From NCBI GenBank assembly GCA_963756365.1, contig CAVWNF010000003.1, positions 1,674,001 to 1,738,000 of the forward strand: a DNA stretch of 64,000 nt, given 5' to 3'. A program made the translations under genes and the position numbers. A model generated the notes under the pieces. It did no database searches. It was not told the DNA's origin and worked only from the letters and a program-made list of their open reading frames with translations. Shown here in pieces: positions 27,474-37,363 of this stretch; within the stretch, counting starts at the first letter, position 1; each line of letters begins with the position of its first letter. The DNA comes from WHTI01 sp963756365. GTDB taxonomy: Bacteria > Actinomycetota > CADDZG01 > WHSQ01.

Positions 27474-28568
27474 ATGGGTCGGATAGTCCTGTACGGAGCC
27501 ACCGGATACACCGGACGCCTCACCGCCCACGCCCTTCATCGACGCGGCGTCGACTTCGCCATCGTGGGGCGGAACCGAACCAAACTCGAGGAACTAGCGG
27601 CGACGGTCGGCAACCCCGACGTCTTCACGGCATCCACCGGAGATCCATCCGCACTCATCGCAGCGTTGGATGGGGCCGGGTCCATGATCACTTGCGTTGG
27701 CCCTTTCGTGCAGCACGGATGGACGGCGGTCGAAGCAGCACTCACCGCGGGGGTCCACTACGTTGACTCGACCGGTGAAGGCGCATTCATCCGCCGGATG
27801 ATCGACGAGAAGGGCGAGGCCGCCTCACGGCGCGGGATAGTGATGGCACCGGCGATGGGCTTCGATGAGGTCCCCGGAGACGTTGCGTCGAGCCTGGCGG
27901 CCGATGGCATGGGCTCCGTCGAGATGGACGTCACCTACGCGATCCCGACGACCGCATCCGTCGGAACGCTCAAGTCACTCCTCGGGATCATCGCGTCGCC
28001 CGGCGCACGGGTAGAGGACGGGAAACTCACCCGGATGACGGCGGGAGATCGCTTTCGCTGGGCGCCGATGCCACCTCCCCTGGGGCCACGTCGCGCGGTC
28101 TCGGCTCCCCTCGCGCTCGCTCACCTCGCACCTCTCCACCTCGACCTGGATCGCTACGACACCTACTTCACTGTGGGTCGTGCTCAGAAGCTCGCCATGA
28201 AGCCCGCACTCCCCACGCTCGGGATGGTCATGAAGGTCCCCGGCGCCAAGGGTGTTATCGATCGACTGCTGGGGTTCCTCCCAGAAGGGCCTGAGGGCGA
28301 CGCTCGTTCCGCACGGTGGACGATCCTCGCCGAGGCGCGTAGCGGAGATAACTGGCGCAACGTGACGGTCACCGGCATCGATGTCTATGGACTCACAGCA
28401 GAGACGCTCTCCGCCGCAGCGGTGCACCTGGCCGAACGACCGGACGGTCCGGTGGGGGTGCTTCCCCCGGTGGCAGCCGTCGGTCTCGACGTGCTACAGA
28501 AGACGCTACTGGACCTCGGAACGACGATAACGACGTACGACACGCAGAGCGACCCGGGAGGAGACTGA
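27474..28568 (+). CDS. Saccharopine dehydrogenase-like NAD(P)-binding reductase
   Basis: 364 residues. The Rossmann motif is IVLYGATGYTGRLTA at the N-terminus, followed by VGRNRTKLEEL; CVGPFVQHGW and ALTAGVHYVDSTGE are typical of the saccharopine dehydrogenase/trans-acting enoyl reductase family. Members reduce or dehydrogenate varied substrates, including lipid intermediates, so the reaction cannot be named. The start follows TAGTGT by 6 nt. The next gene begins directly after the stop codon and is probably translated with it. Confidence 0.85.
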   Translation: MGRIVLYGATGYTGRLTAHALHRRGVDFAIVGRNRTKLEELAATVGNPDVFTASTGDPSALIAALDGAGSMITCVGPFVQHGWTAVEAALTAGVHYVDSTGEGAFIRRMIDEKGEAASRRGIVMAPAMGFDEVPGDVASSLAADGMGSVEMDVTYAIPTTASVGTLKSLLGIIASPGARVEDGKLTRMTAGDRFRWAPMPPPLGPRRAVSAPLALAHLAPLHLDLDRYDTYFTVGRAQKLAMKPALPTLGMVMKVPGAKGVIDRLLGFLPEGPEGDARSARWTILAEARSGDNWRNVTVTGIDVYGLTAETLSAAAVHLAERPDGPVGVLPPVAAVGLDVLQKTLLDLGTTITTYDTQSDPGGD

Positions 28569-28961
28569 ATGGGAGCACGGCTCAAGTACTCGAAGGTGAT
28601 CGACCGGCAACTGTTCTACGACCGAGGCGGGAAGATCCATCCCGGGCTCGAGAACACGGTCGTGATGCCTGGGGAGCCGGGGGTGGCAGCAGCGTTCCTC
28701 GTCATGCGCGGGTGGGGCGACTGCCACGGGACCTTCACCGAGCGGTGGCGAGTCGTGACCCCTGGAGGCACCGCCGTCTACGAAAGCATCCCCCGAGAGA
28801 TCCACGTCGCGACCGAGTCGCATACGGAGAAGCTCGAGGATGAGGTCGCCGAGTTGAAGCTCGACTATGCCGGCGACGACTACGAGGTCGTGTTCGAGAT
28901 CGACGATCGAGAGGTCGCTAGGACGCGGTTCGAGGTCAAGGCGGAAGAGGGCGAAAGGTAA
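28569..28961 (+). CDS. Conserved hypothetical protein (130 residues)
   Basis: Not recognised. ATG follows the TGA of the reductase without a gap, so it is coupled to it. The protein has no signal peptide or membrane segment, is rich in beta-prone segments (DYEVVFEIDDREVARTRFEVKAEE), and ends with an acidic helix. The middle WRVVTPGGTAVYESIPREI suggests a beta-sandwich. Linkage to the reductase hints at a shared pathway. Confidence 0.7.
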   Translation: MGARLKYSKVIDRQLFYDRGGKIHPGLENTVVMPGEPGVAAAFLVMRGWGDCHGTFTERWRVVTPGGTAVYESIPREIHVATESHTEKLEDEVAELKLDYAGDDYEVVFEIDDREVARTRFEVKAEEGER

Positions 28962-29215
28962 TAAAAAGGGCGGGAGTCTCCAACGCGCGGGCAGTGCGTC
29001 GGATGGCTGCGGCGGCAAATGCGACTGGACCCCCGCCCTTCAGGAGATTCTGGGGTCGTCGAAACCCAAGGGGAATAGTCCGCTAGAGCTATATTCCATG
29101 CTCCATCGCCCCCAGCAGGCAGGTCATCAAACGGGTGTAACCGGGCGGTCACCCGGGGCGTCCAACCTCCCAGTACGGACCACCATGGTCCGTCAAGACA
29201 GGGAGGCACAGGAAC
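28962..29215 (+). ncRNA. Structured intergenic/leader region, candidate cis-regulatory RNA
   Basis: 254 bp without a gene hold several potential RNA stems: AAGGGCGGG (28966-28974) with CCCGCCCTT (29032-29040); GGAATA (29072-29077) with TATTCC (29092-29097); CCGGG/CCCGG at 29141-29156; and ACGGACC-ACCAT-GGTCCGT at 29175-29193, which ends 22 nt before the next ATG. The arrangement suits a long leader of the membrane-protein gene. It matches no riboswitch class I know. The first stem might instead terminate the upstream operon, although no T-run follows. Confidence 0.3.
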
Positions 29216-29521
29216 ATGTACGAGTTTGCGATCGTGGTCCTGCTCGGAATCGGTACTTTCAAGCTGGTCGACATGCTCAACGAGTACGTCGATCTCTCCA
29301 AGATCCAGACCGTTCTGACTATCGCTCTAGGAGCGCTAGTAGCGTGGGCACTCGAGTTCTCGCTCTTCGCCCAGTGGGGCATCGGGGTACGGTCTGAGGC
29401 GCTTAGCTACGTCGGTACCGGCCTGATGATCGCCGCCGCTGGCTACGCCACCCCACAGGTCTTCGAGCACGTCGCCGAGGTCCTTGGGATCCGTCGAGGA
29501 GGCGTCAGCAAAGCCGCTTAA
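29216..29521 (+). CDS. Small hypothetical membrane protein
   Basis: 101 residues with three hydrophobic stretches: AIVVLLGIGTFKLV at 5-18, VLTIALGALVAWALEFSLF at 33-51 and LMIAAAGYATPQVFEHVAEV at the C-terminal third. It is not recognised as a named family. GGGAGG lies 9 nt before the ATG. A strong rho-independent terminator follows at 29538, so it is probably a single-gene unit, controlled through the structured leader upstream. Confidence 0.7.
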   Translation: MYEFAIVVLLGIGTFKLVDMLNEYVDLSKIQTVLTIALGALVAWALEFSLFAQWGIGVRSEALSYVGTGLMIAAAGYATPQVFEHVAEVLGIRRGGVSKAA

Positions 29522-29537
29522 GCACAACCGCAACTCA

Positions 29538-29570
29538 GAAGGGCCCGGGAGACCGGGCCCTTCTTTTCGT
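29538..29570 (+). terminator. Rho-independent terminator
   Basis: An 11-bp GC-rich stem, GAAGGGCCCGG, closes on a GAGA tetraloop and is followed by TTTCGTT. It sits 17 bp after the stop codon of the small membrane protein and is one of the clearest terminators in the window. Confidence 0.9.
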
Positions 29571-29672
29571 TCTATCCCATTTGTCGGGTTGATCAGGGGG
29601 AGCCACGAGAAAGAGGCTAAGTATTTCTGCGTAAGCCTTTTGTCTAGGGCTCTACGCACCGATACTTAGCCC

Positions 29673-30971
29673 ATGACCGGTTACGGCGAGATGCGTCGTT
29701 TGGAGCAGGCCCTGATCTACGTGAGGGCCTTCGGAGTGCTGTTCGGGGCGGCTGCCGTCGCGACCACCCCGGAGTTCCCCTCGGCCGCTACCCGGAACTC
29801 GGCCTGGGCGGGCGTCGCCTTCCTCGCTCTTGGGACACGTTCTTATCTGGGGGGCTTTGGGGCGCCTGGACGAACGACGCCAGCTCGTATCCCTGAGCCG
29901 CTGGGGATTCGCGTTCGATGCCGTCGTCATCTTTGCGTTCGTGTGGATATTCGCCTACGAGGATCCGTACGTGACTTGGGCACTGTTGCTCCTCCTCCCT
30001 ATGGAGGGGGCGCTGCGCTACCGGCTCGCCGGGGCTTTGACCGCCACCGCTGCTGTTGCCGTGTTCCTGATCCCTCAGACGTTCAGGGTCGCGGGGTTCA
30101 ACAACGAAGCCTTCGAGTACGGCACCTACGTTTTCGTCGCCGGGCTCACCACACTCGTTGCCGGCGTCGTGGGGTCGATGGCAGAGAACTGGTACCAGCA
30201 GAGTCTTGAACTCGAAGCTCAGACACTCAAGCTCGCCGAGGTCGACAGGTTGAAGGACAGGTTCCTCGCCATCACTTCGCACGAGATCCGGGGGCCTCTT
30301 ACCGCGATCATCGCGGGCGTCGACACGGTCCTGAAGCGCGGTGACAGGCTGACCCCGCGAGCAAAGAGATCGGCTGCTCGAGATGGTGGGACTACAAGGG
30401 CACCAACTCGCGCGGCATGGTCGACGATCTACTCGTGACCGCGCAGGTTCAAGGGGGTACGCCAGCCCTCCACCCCGACTGGACGAGGCTCGACGCGGTG
30501 ATCGACCAAGCACTCGAGGCCGCGGCACCGAAACGCCGCCAGCACCAACTGGAACTCTTCGTTGACCAGGTTGAGTGCGAGATAGATCCGGCCAGGTTCT
30601 CGCAGATCGTTCGCAACCTCGTAGAGAACGCTTACAAGTACACGCCCGAGCGCGCACGAGTAACCGTTACAGCGAAAGCTTCAAGCAAGGGCTTGCAGAT
30701 GTCGGTAGCGGACGATGGCAACGGGATCCCTCGGGACAAGCGCGACCTCCTCTTCGAGGCCTTCTCCCGGATCCAGGAAACGGCCGCGGGTCAGGACGGC
30801 GTTGGCCTTGGCCTTTACGTGGTGAGCCAACTGGTCGCCGCGATGGACGGCCACATCGATCTTGCGTCCTCTTCGGTGGGAACCGAGTTCAAGATCTCGA
30901 TCCCCTGTCGGACCCGCCACGATGCCCCCCAGCTGGGCCTCGTGGCGGACACCGACGATCGCACCGGCTGA
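29673..30971 (+). pseudogene. Sensor histidine kinase, broken by three one-base insertions
   Basis: Four segments in successive frames together encode a kinase of about 431 residues. An N-terminal multi-helix membrane region comes first, then the H-box TSHEIRGPLTAI, the segment LEMVGLQGHQLAR, MVDDLLVTAQVQGG, the N-box NLVENAYKYTPE, and ATP-binding DDGNGIP and GVGLGLYVVSQLV. The breaks are near 29832-29834 (GGG), 30368-30378 and 30411-30416 (GCGCGGC); each fits one extra base. All catalytic motifs survive, so the native gene may be intact. It starts at ATG 29673, 6 nt after GATACT. No response-regulator gene is adjacent. Confidence 0.8.
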
Positions 30972-31036
30972 CAGAACGCGAAAGTTACCCACCTCCAAAT
31001 ACGAGATTCCGTCTCGCCGCTCCGTAGTCTTGCTGC

Positions 31037-31825
31037 ATGGATGGAACCCTTCTCCGGCTGTCGCCGTCGAGCGCACTCAACTTCAAGAGTTGCCCTCAGT
31101 TGTTCAAGTACCGCTCGATAGACCGTCTTCCGGAGCCAGTATCTCGAGCGCAAGCGAAGGGGTCTCTCGTCCACTCGGTACTCGAGCGCATCTTCTTAGA
31201 GCCGCCCGAACTCAGGACCCGCGAGAGGGCCGAAGAACTCCTCACCCGCTTGTGGGCAGAGGTTGATGATTCACAAGAGGTCAAGCCCGCGGAGCTCGAT
31301 CCCGAGGAAGAGGCTCAGTGGCTCGCCGAATCGACCCGTCTGCTGCGCAACTACTTCCGGCTGGAAGACCCGCGCGATCTCTCCGCCAGCAAGCTCGAGT
31401 GGTGGGTCGAGTACGACCTCCCGGATATCCAACTGAGAGGCATCATCGACAGGCTCGAGGAACGGGAAGATGGTTCATGGATACTGACCGACTACAAGAC
31501 CGGGCGGGTCCCCTCCACCCAGCGCGAGCTTGCCGCGTTCTTCGGACTCCGCTTCTATGCACTCGTTTGTTGGAGGGCATTCGGGGTCATCCCGAAGCAG
31601 ATCAGGCTCGTCTATCTCTCGGACCCCGCGGTGCTCACTTTGGATCCGCACGAACGGATGCTGGTCGCCTTCGAGAAGCAGATGCAGGCGATCGGTAGCG
31701 CTATCAAGCGGGCACACGAGAAGGACGACTGGCGGCCAAGCCCCTCGCCCCTGTGCATGCACTGCTCGTTCCAGGAGATGTGCCCTGCGTGGCCAACCTC
31801 ACAGGACGAACAAGGCCGCCCCTAG
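31037..31825 (+). CDS. RecB-family PD-(D/E)XK nuclease with Fe-S cluster motif
   Basis: 262 residues. N-terminal SPSSALNFKSCPQLFKYR gives the first cysteine. The nuclease core has RAQAKGSLVHSVLE, LRGIIDRLEERE and LTDYKTGRVPS, and the C-terminal CMHCSFQEMC supplies three more cysteines. This is the Cas4/AddB-like arrangement of single-strand exonucleases. It stands alone, without a helicase, as in other actinobacteria. TAGTCT (31025-31030) precedes the ATG by 6 nt. Its stop codon lies inside the palindromic terminator at 31814-31833. Confidence 0.87.
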   Translation: MDGTLLRLSPSSALNFKSCPQLFKYRSIDRLPEPVSRAQAKGSLVHSVLERIFLEPPELRTRERAEELLTRLWAEVDDSQEVKPAELDPEEEAQWLAESTRLLRNYFRLEDPRDLSASKLEWWVEYDLPDIQLRGIIDRLEEREDGSWILTDYKTGRVPSTQRELAAFFGLRFYALVCWRAFGVIPKQIRLVYLSDPAVLTLDPHERMLVAFEKQMQAIGSAIKRAHEKDDWRPSPSPLCMHCSFQEMCPAWPTSQDEQGRP

Positions 31826-31833
31826 GGGCGGCC
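31814..31833. terminator. Palindromic bidirectional terminator between convergent genes
   Basis: A perfect 20-bp palindrome, GGCCGCCCCT/AGGGGCGGCC, lies where the RecB-like gene and the DUF5679 gene converge. The TAG stop of the RecB-like gene is at its centre. The symmetry means it can fold on transcripts from either side, though neither side has a long T-run. Confidence 0.6.
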
Positions 31834-31846
31834 ATTCGAGCTCGAG

Positions 31847-32005
31847 CTATGTGGCGTTCTTCGGGAGCATGCGGGTCATCTTCGTCCCGCACACCGGGCA
31901 CGCTCCCTGAGCGGCCTTGGAACCGTTAGCGAGAGTCTTGACCTCACCCTGGAAGTCCCTCTTCTCGCGGCACTTCACGCAGTAGCCGTTGTACGTCTCG
32001 GCCAT
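31847..32005 (-). CDS. DUF5679 family zinc-ribbon protein
   Basis: 52 residues: MAETYNGYCVKCREKRDF, then ACPVCGTKMTRML. The two CxxC pairs form a zinc ribbon as in actinobacterial DUF5679 proteins; the function is unknown. AGGAG lies 5 nt before the ATG at 32005. A tandem 15-bp repeat sits just upstream, and the gene lies downstream of lgt on the same strand. Confidence 0.85.
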   Translation of the reverse strand: MAETYNGYCVKCREKRDFQGEVKTLANGSKAAQGACPVCGTKMTRMLPKNAT

Positions 32006-32017
32006 CTCTGCTCCTCT

Positions 32018-32047
32018 CTGCCGGCCCACCTGCTGCCGGCCCACCTG
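32018..32047 (+). repeat. Tandem duplication of a 15-bp unit
   Basis: CTGCCGGCCCACCTG occurs twice in direct succession (32018-32032, 32033-32047) in the leader of the DUF5679 gene. It may be a slippage product; the following GTGGGG can pair with CCACC. Confidence 0.8.
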
Positions 32048-32127
32048 GTGGGGCTTGATCACCGTCGAGGCGCCCCCCGTGCGTAAATCGTGCCACGCCG
32101 CCCGCCCTGGGGCCGGATTTCCGACTA

Positions 32128-33101
32128 CTAAGAGTGTTCGTCGCGAGGGGCTTCCGAGACAAGATGACCATCTTCGTCACTCTCCGGAGTGGGCGCGCCT
32201 GCTGGGGCGGGTTCAGGGGGGTCTTTCGGAGGGCGGAGCGCCCCTGTAGCGGAGCATGAGGTAGGCGGTGATGGCCATCACTGTGATCGCCGTCAGCTGG
32301 CTCCCGGTGAGGCCCAGGTAGCGCTTGTCGACCCTCAGGAAGTCCTCGATCAAGCGCATCCCTCCGTACGAGAACCCGAAGACGAGAGCGAGGAGGCCCC
32401 GGTTCCTCACCTTGCGGCCGATCCAGAAGAGGAGCAGGAACAGCAACCCCGCGAACAGGAAGTCGTAGATCGCGGTCTGGTGCAGCGTGATGTCGTAGCA
32501 CCCGAGCGAGGGCGGCTCGCCTCGTTCGAGGGCGGCTCGATAGACCGAGGCTGGTTGCGGCGGCACTCCCCCGTTCTCGCCGAGGCATCGCCACCCCGAG
32601 CGCGAAATCGGTCGGCTTACCCAGGTGGTCCCCGATCATCAGGTCACCGATCCGCCCGAAGAAGATCCCCAGGGCAAGGCCGGGCGCGGCGAGATCGACC
32701 ATGGTCCAGAATCCGAGGTTGTGCTTCCGGACGTAGGGAACGGCGGCCAGAACCGCGCCCGTGATGCCTCCGAGGAGCGAGATTCCGCCCTCCCACACCT
32801 TGAAGACCCCAAGGGGGTCGTCGAACGAGTTGGTGACCTCGGAGAAGTGTCCGATCACATAGGCGAGGCGGGCTCCGACCATCGATCCAAGGAGCGCCCA
32901 GAACAGTGCGTTCCAGATGTCATTCTCCGACGGGCCCCCGGTGCGCTTGCTCCGTTTGACCATGTATTGGGCTCCGATCAGGAACCCGAGCGCGATCCCG
33001 ATCCCATGGGGGCTGATGGCGAGGGGGCCGAGGTGGATGCGAGGGAGGATCTCCCACTGCAAGGGGTTCCATCCGAACTCGACGGGCGCGGCGAGGTTCA
33101 T
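32128..33101 (-). CDS. lgt: Prolipoprotein diacylglyceryl transferase Lgt, with two one-base insertions
   Basis: Transfers diacylglycerol from phosphatidylglycerol to the lipobox cysteine in the membrane. The N-terminal frame (ATG 33101, overlapping the thyX stop as ATGA) gives SPHGIGIALGF, WEGGISLLGG and the signature GRIGDLMIGDHLGKPTDFALGV. After a break near 32570-32590 the frame continues with NGGVPPQPASVYR and HQTAIYDFL. A second break in a six-C run (32216-32221) leads to an acidic tail, EPAPAGAPTPESDEDGHLV..., ending at TAG 32130-32128. The repaired protein has about 323 residues. Without the second repair it would stop at 32213, which would still leave the catalytic core. Confidence 0.87.
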
Positions 33102-33841
33102 GGACAGGAGCGTCCGAACTCCACGAAGCAAGCGTGGGTGAGCGGCATGCGCTCGGCGAACAACCGCTCGACCGCCTTCGCGTACATCCGGATCTCGTAC
33201 TGCGCGGCCTCGGCGTTCCTAAGGGATAGGAAGTTCATGAGGGAGCGGGCGTTGAGCGTCCAGTAGAACTGGGTGTAGATGCCGACCGGCAAGATCGCCC
33301 GTGCGACCTCCTTGGCGATGCCCTGCTCGAGCATCTCCTCGTACTCCTTGTAAACGTCCCTGTAGATCTGCTCGAACCGACCCCTCGTCTCGTCGGCGAG
33401 CTCATCACTCACCTGCTCGAACGAGTACGCCCCCGGCTTGCCCACCTGCGTCCGAACGTTCCTGGCTTCGGGGACGTAGAAATCGGCGTCGAGCTGGTGG
33501 TAGCGGCCCGATTCTTCGTTGAACGACGACACCCGGTGACGCATCCACTCGCGGACCACGAAGATCGGACAGCGGATGTGGAAGCGGAACGAGTTGTGCT
33601 CGAACGGGGTTCCATGGCGCTCGCGCATCAGGAACTTGATCAGCCCCTTGTCGCGATCGTCCATCTCCTCGCGTCGCACTGCGAAGCTCACCCGGGCGGA
33701 GTTCACCACCGAGAGATCGTCGGCCATAGCGGAATCCAGACGGACGAAGCCGTGATCGAAGAGTGCAAGCTCGTCGGGTCGCTCCCCCGGTCTGATGTCC
33801 GGGGATTCGAGATCGGGATAGTTCGGGCTGTCGGGAGTCAT
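33098..33841 (-). CDS. thyX: Flavin-dependent thymidylate synthase ThyX
   Basis: Makes dTMP from dUMP using FAD, NADPH and methylene-tetrahydrofolate. 247 residues with the diagnostic RHR-x7-S motif in EWMRHRVSSFNEESGRY near residue 105, RHGTPFEHNSFRFHI upstream and NARSLMNFLSLRN near 205. No ThyA is seen in the window. TATACT on the minus strand (33855-33850) is 8 nt before the ATG, overlapping the divergent hutU promoter. lgt overlaps the stop codon, so thyX and lgt are coupled. Confidence 0.95.
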   Translation of the reverse strand: MTPDSPNYPDLESPDIRPGERPDELALFDHGFVRLDSAMADDLSVVNSARVSFAVRREEMDDRDKGLIKFLMRERHGTPFEHNSFRFHIRCPIFVVREWMRHRVSSFNEESGRYHQLDADFYVPEARNVRTQVGKPGAYSFEQVSDELADETRGRFEQIYRDVYKEYEEMLEQGIAKEVARAILPVGIYTQFYWTLNARSLMNFLSLRNAEAAQYEIRMYAKAVERLFAERMPLTHACFVEFGRSCP

Positions 33842-33849
33842 GTCCTCGG

Positions 33850-33857
33850 AGTATAAG
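33850..33857. promoter_or_regulatory. Overlapping divergent -10 elements (thyX / hutU)
   Basis: AGTATAAG reads TATACT toward thyX and TATAAG toward hutU. The two hexamers share four base pairs, so the promoters cannot be used at the same time. The hutU side also carries AAGGAG as ribosome-binding site, 4 nt before its ATG. Confidence 0.55.
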
Positions 33858-33864
33858 GAGAGTC

Positions 33865-35562
<1,698 letters not shown>

Positions 35563-35586
35563 CGCCGGTGGTCTAGGCTTTCCGAC

Positions 35587-36918
35587 GTGGCGACCGTTCA
35601 TCTGAGGCACCCGCTTAGAGACTTGGCCGACGATCACTCCGAGGTCGAACTCAAGGGTGCCGACCTCCGAACCATCCTCTTAGAACTCGAACGGCGTTTC
35701 CCGCGCATGAGTGGTTGGGTGCTCGACGACACCGGTGCGTTGCGGCGTCACGTCGCTGTGTTCGTCCACGGCGAGAAGTCGGGGCTCGACACGACGGTGT
35801 CGGATGACGACGAGGTCCACATCATCCAGGCGATCTCCGGCGGGGCCGATGCGGAACTCGTCGTTGGAACGCGCAAGGGGCTGTTCGTGCTGCGCGGTCA
35901 ACGTGGCGGCAACATGGAGATCGCGGGACGAGCCTTCGCCGGCCAAGATGTCGAGTTCGCGATGAAAGACCAGCGGAGCGGGATGTACTTCGCATCGGTT
36001 ACGCATGGTCAATTCGGCCCGCGCCTCTATCTGACCCTCGACCCCACCGGAGAATGGGAACAAACCGAGGGCCCGACGTTCCCCGAGGACGCTGGAGACA
36101 CGGTCGAGCGCATCTGGGTGATCAAGAAAGGTGAAGCCGACGGTGAGATGTGGGCAGGGATCGCCCCCGCGGCGCTGTTCAAGAGCGAGGACGGGGGCCG
36201 TTCCTGGAGTCTCGTACGGAGCCTCTGGGACCACCCCACCCGTCCCGATTGGGGCGCTGGACTCGGCGGCCAAGCCCTTCATTCGATATGCACCTACCCC
36301 GGTGATCCCCAGAAGATCGCCATCGGGATATCGGCGGCGGGGGTCTGGATCACCGAGGACGGTGGCGAGTCTTGGGAGCGCGGCGGTCGAGGCATAGTTC
36401 CGGAGTACCTCCCCGAAGAAGCCCGGGAGGATGCCCTGGCTCTATGCGTCCACAATATGCATCGTGCTCCGCTCGAACCCGACACCCTCTACATGCAGTT
36501 CCACGGTGGTGTCTATCGTTCGGACGACGGAGGTCGGAACTGGACAGACATCGGGCTCCCTTCTGGGCTTCCAACAGATTTCGGCTTTCCGCTCATGATC
36601 GATCCCGCGGACCCAGATTCGGCCTATGTGATCCCGCTCGAGTCGGCCGGTGACCGGGTCACCCCCGGGGGCGAGGTCATCGTCTGGGAGACGCGCGACA
36701 GGGGCGCTTCGTGGCAACCGAGAACCGACGGACTCCCGGACTCTGACGCCTACCTAACGGTCCTCAGACAGGCCTTCTGCCACGACGGACTCAGCCCGCT
36801 CGGGCTCTACTTCGGGGCCACCTCGGGAGAGGTGTTCGGCTCGGCCGATGCCGGGGCGAGCTGGACGAGCGTCGCCCGGGACCTCCCCCCGGTGCTGTCC
36901 GTCCGCTGCACCTCCTAG
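35587..36918 (+). CDS. Fusion of a MoaD/ThiS-like ubiquitin-fold domain with a BNR/sialidase-like beta-propeller
   Basis: 443 residues. Residues 1-86 form a MoaD-type sulfur-carrier domain: ATVHLRHPLRDLA, LRTILLELERRFP, HVAVFVHGEK, DDEVHIIQAISGG. The diglycine (85-86) that is normally the free C-terminus runs straight into a propeller starting ELVVGTRKGLFVLRG, with Asp-box repeats such as SEDGGRSWS, TEDGGESWE, SDDGGRNWT and SADAGASWT. Elsewhere in bacteria MoaD-like and BNR genes are often adjacent, to my knowledge as separate genes. TAGGCT (35574-35579) lies 7 nt before the GTG. The function is unknown; the carrier would need proteolysis after GG. No JAB protease or MoeB is in the window. 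Confidence 0.8.
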   Translation: MATVHLRHPLRDLADDHSEVELKGADLRTILLELERRFPRMSGWVLDDTGALRRHVAVFVHGEKSGLDTTVSDDDEVHIIQAISGGADAELVVGTRKGLFVLRGQRGGNMEIAGRAFAGQDVEFAMKDQRSGMYFASVTHGQFGPRLYLTLDPTGEWEQTEGPTFPEDAGDTVERIWVIKKGEADGEMWAGIAPAALFKSEDGGRSWSLVRSLWDHPTRPDWGAGLGGQALHSICTYPGDPQKIAIGISAAGVWITEDGGESWERGGRGIVPEYLPEEAREDALALCVHNMHRAPLEPDTLYMQFHGGVYRSDDGGRNWTDIGLPSGLPTDFGFPLMIDPADPDSAYVIPLESAGDRVTPGGEVIVWETRDRGASWQPRTDGLPDSDAYLTVLRQAFCHDGLSPLGLYFGATSGEVFGSADAGASWTSVARDLPPVLSVRCTS

Positions 36919-36954
36919 CCCCTCCGACGCCCTTCGCGCGTTCCCGCTATCCGA

Positions 36955-37363
36955 TCAGCGATCTACGAGGCGGTAGACGAAGCGCAGGCCGGACCACGTC
37001 TCGTCGATCGCCGCGACCTTGTTGTCGACCAGCCCGATCGCCAGTCCGGCCTCCTGGACCACCTCGAAGGTCATGTCGGTCGGCACCCCGGACGCCTTCT
37101 TGGGCCACGCGATCCATAGGCCCCCATCCTTCGCCAGAGCAGCCTTGAGGGCGGGGAGACGGGTTCTGTAGCGGGACGCGCTGTCGGAGAAGAACACGAT
37201 CACATCCAGGGAGCCCCTGAGCTGCTTCTTGATGCGGGCCCCGTGAGGCAATGCACCGAGGGTTGCCTCGAAGTCGTCGGGAGACGCTCACGAAGCAGAC
37301 CTCGTGACCCTCCTTGATGCCGAGTTTCTTGGGCAGAGGGGTACCCGAGTAACCGGACGTCAC
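36955..37363 (-). CDS. DUF3052 family protein (one frame break)
   Basis: About 135 residues once repaired. The N-terminus GYSGTPLPKKLGIKEGHEV is in one frame. After an apparent extra C in the CCC run at 37279-37281 the frame continues as PDDFEATLGALPHGARIK, LWIAWPKKASG, and the family signature VDNKVAAIDETWSGLRFVYRL. DUF3052 is a widespread actinobacterial protein of unknown role. The probable GTG at 37363 overlaps a TGA that would end the upstream deaminase gene (GTGA), so the two are likely coupled. The upstream reading frame currently runs into it without a stop. Confidence 0.8.

Noticed and set aside
31944..32212. Long extension of the lgt N-terminal frame toward 31944
   Set aside because: It arises only because the frame is shifted; the conserved Lgt C-terminus is in the next frames.
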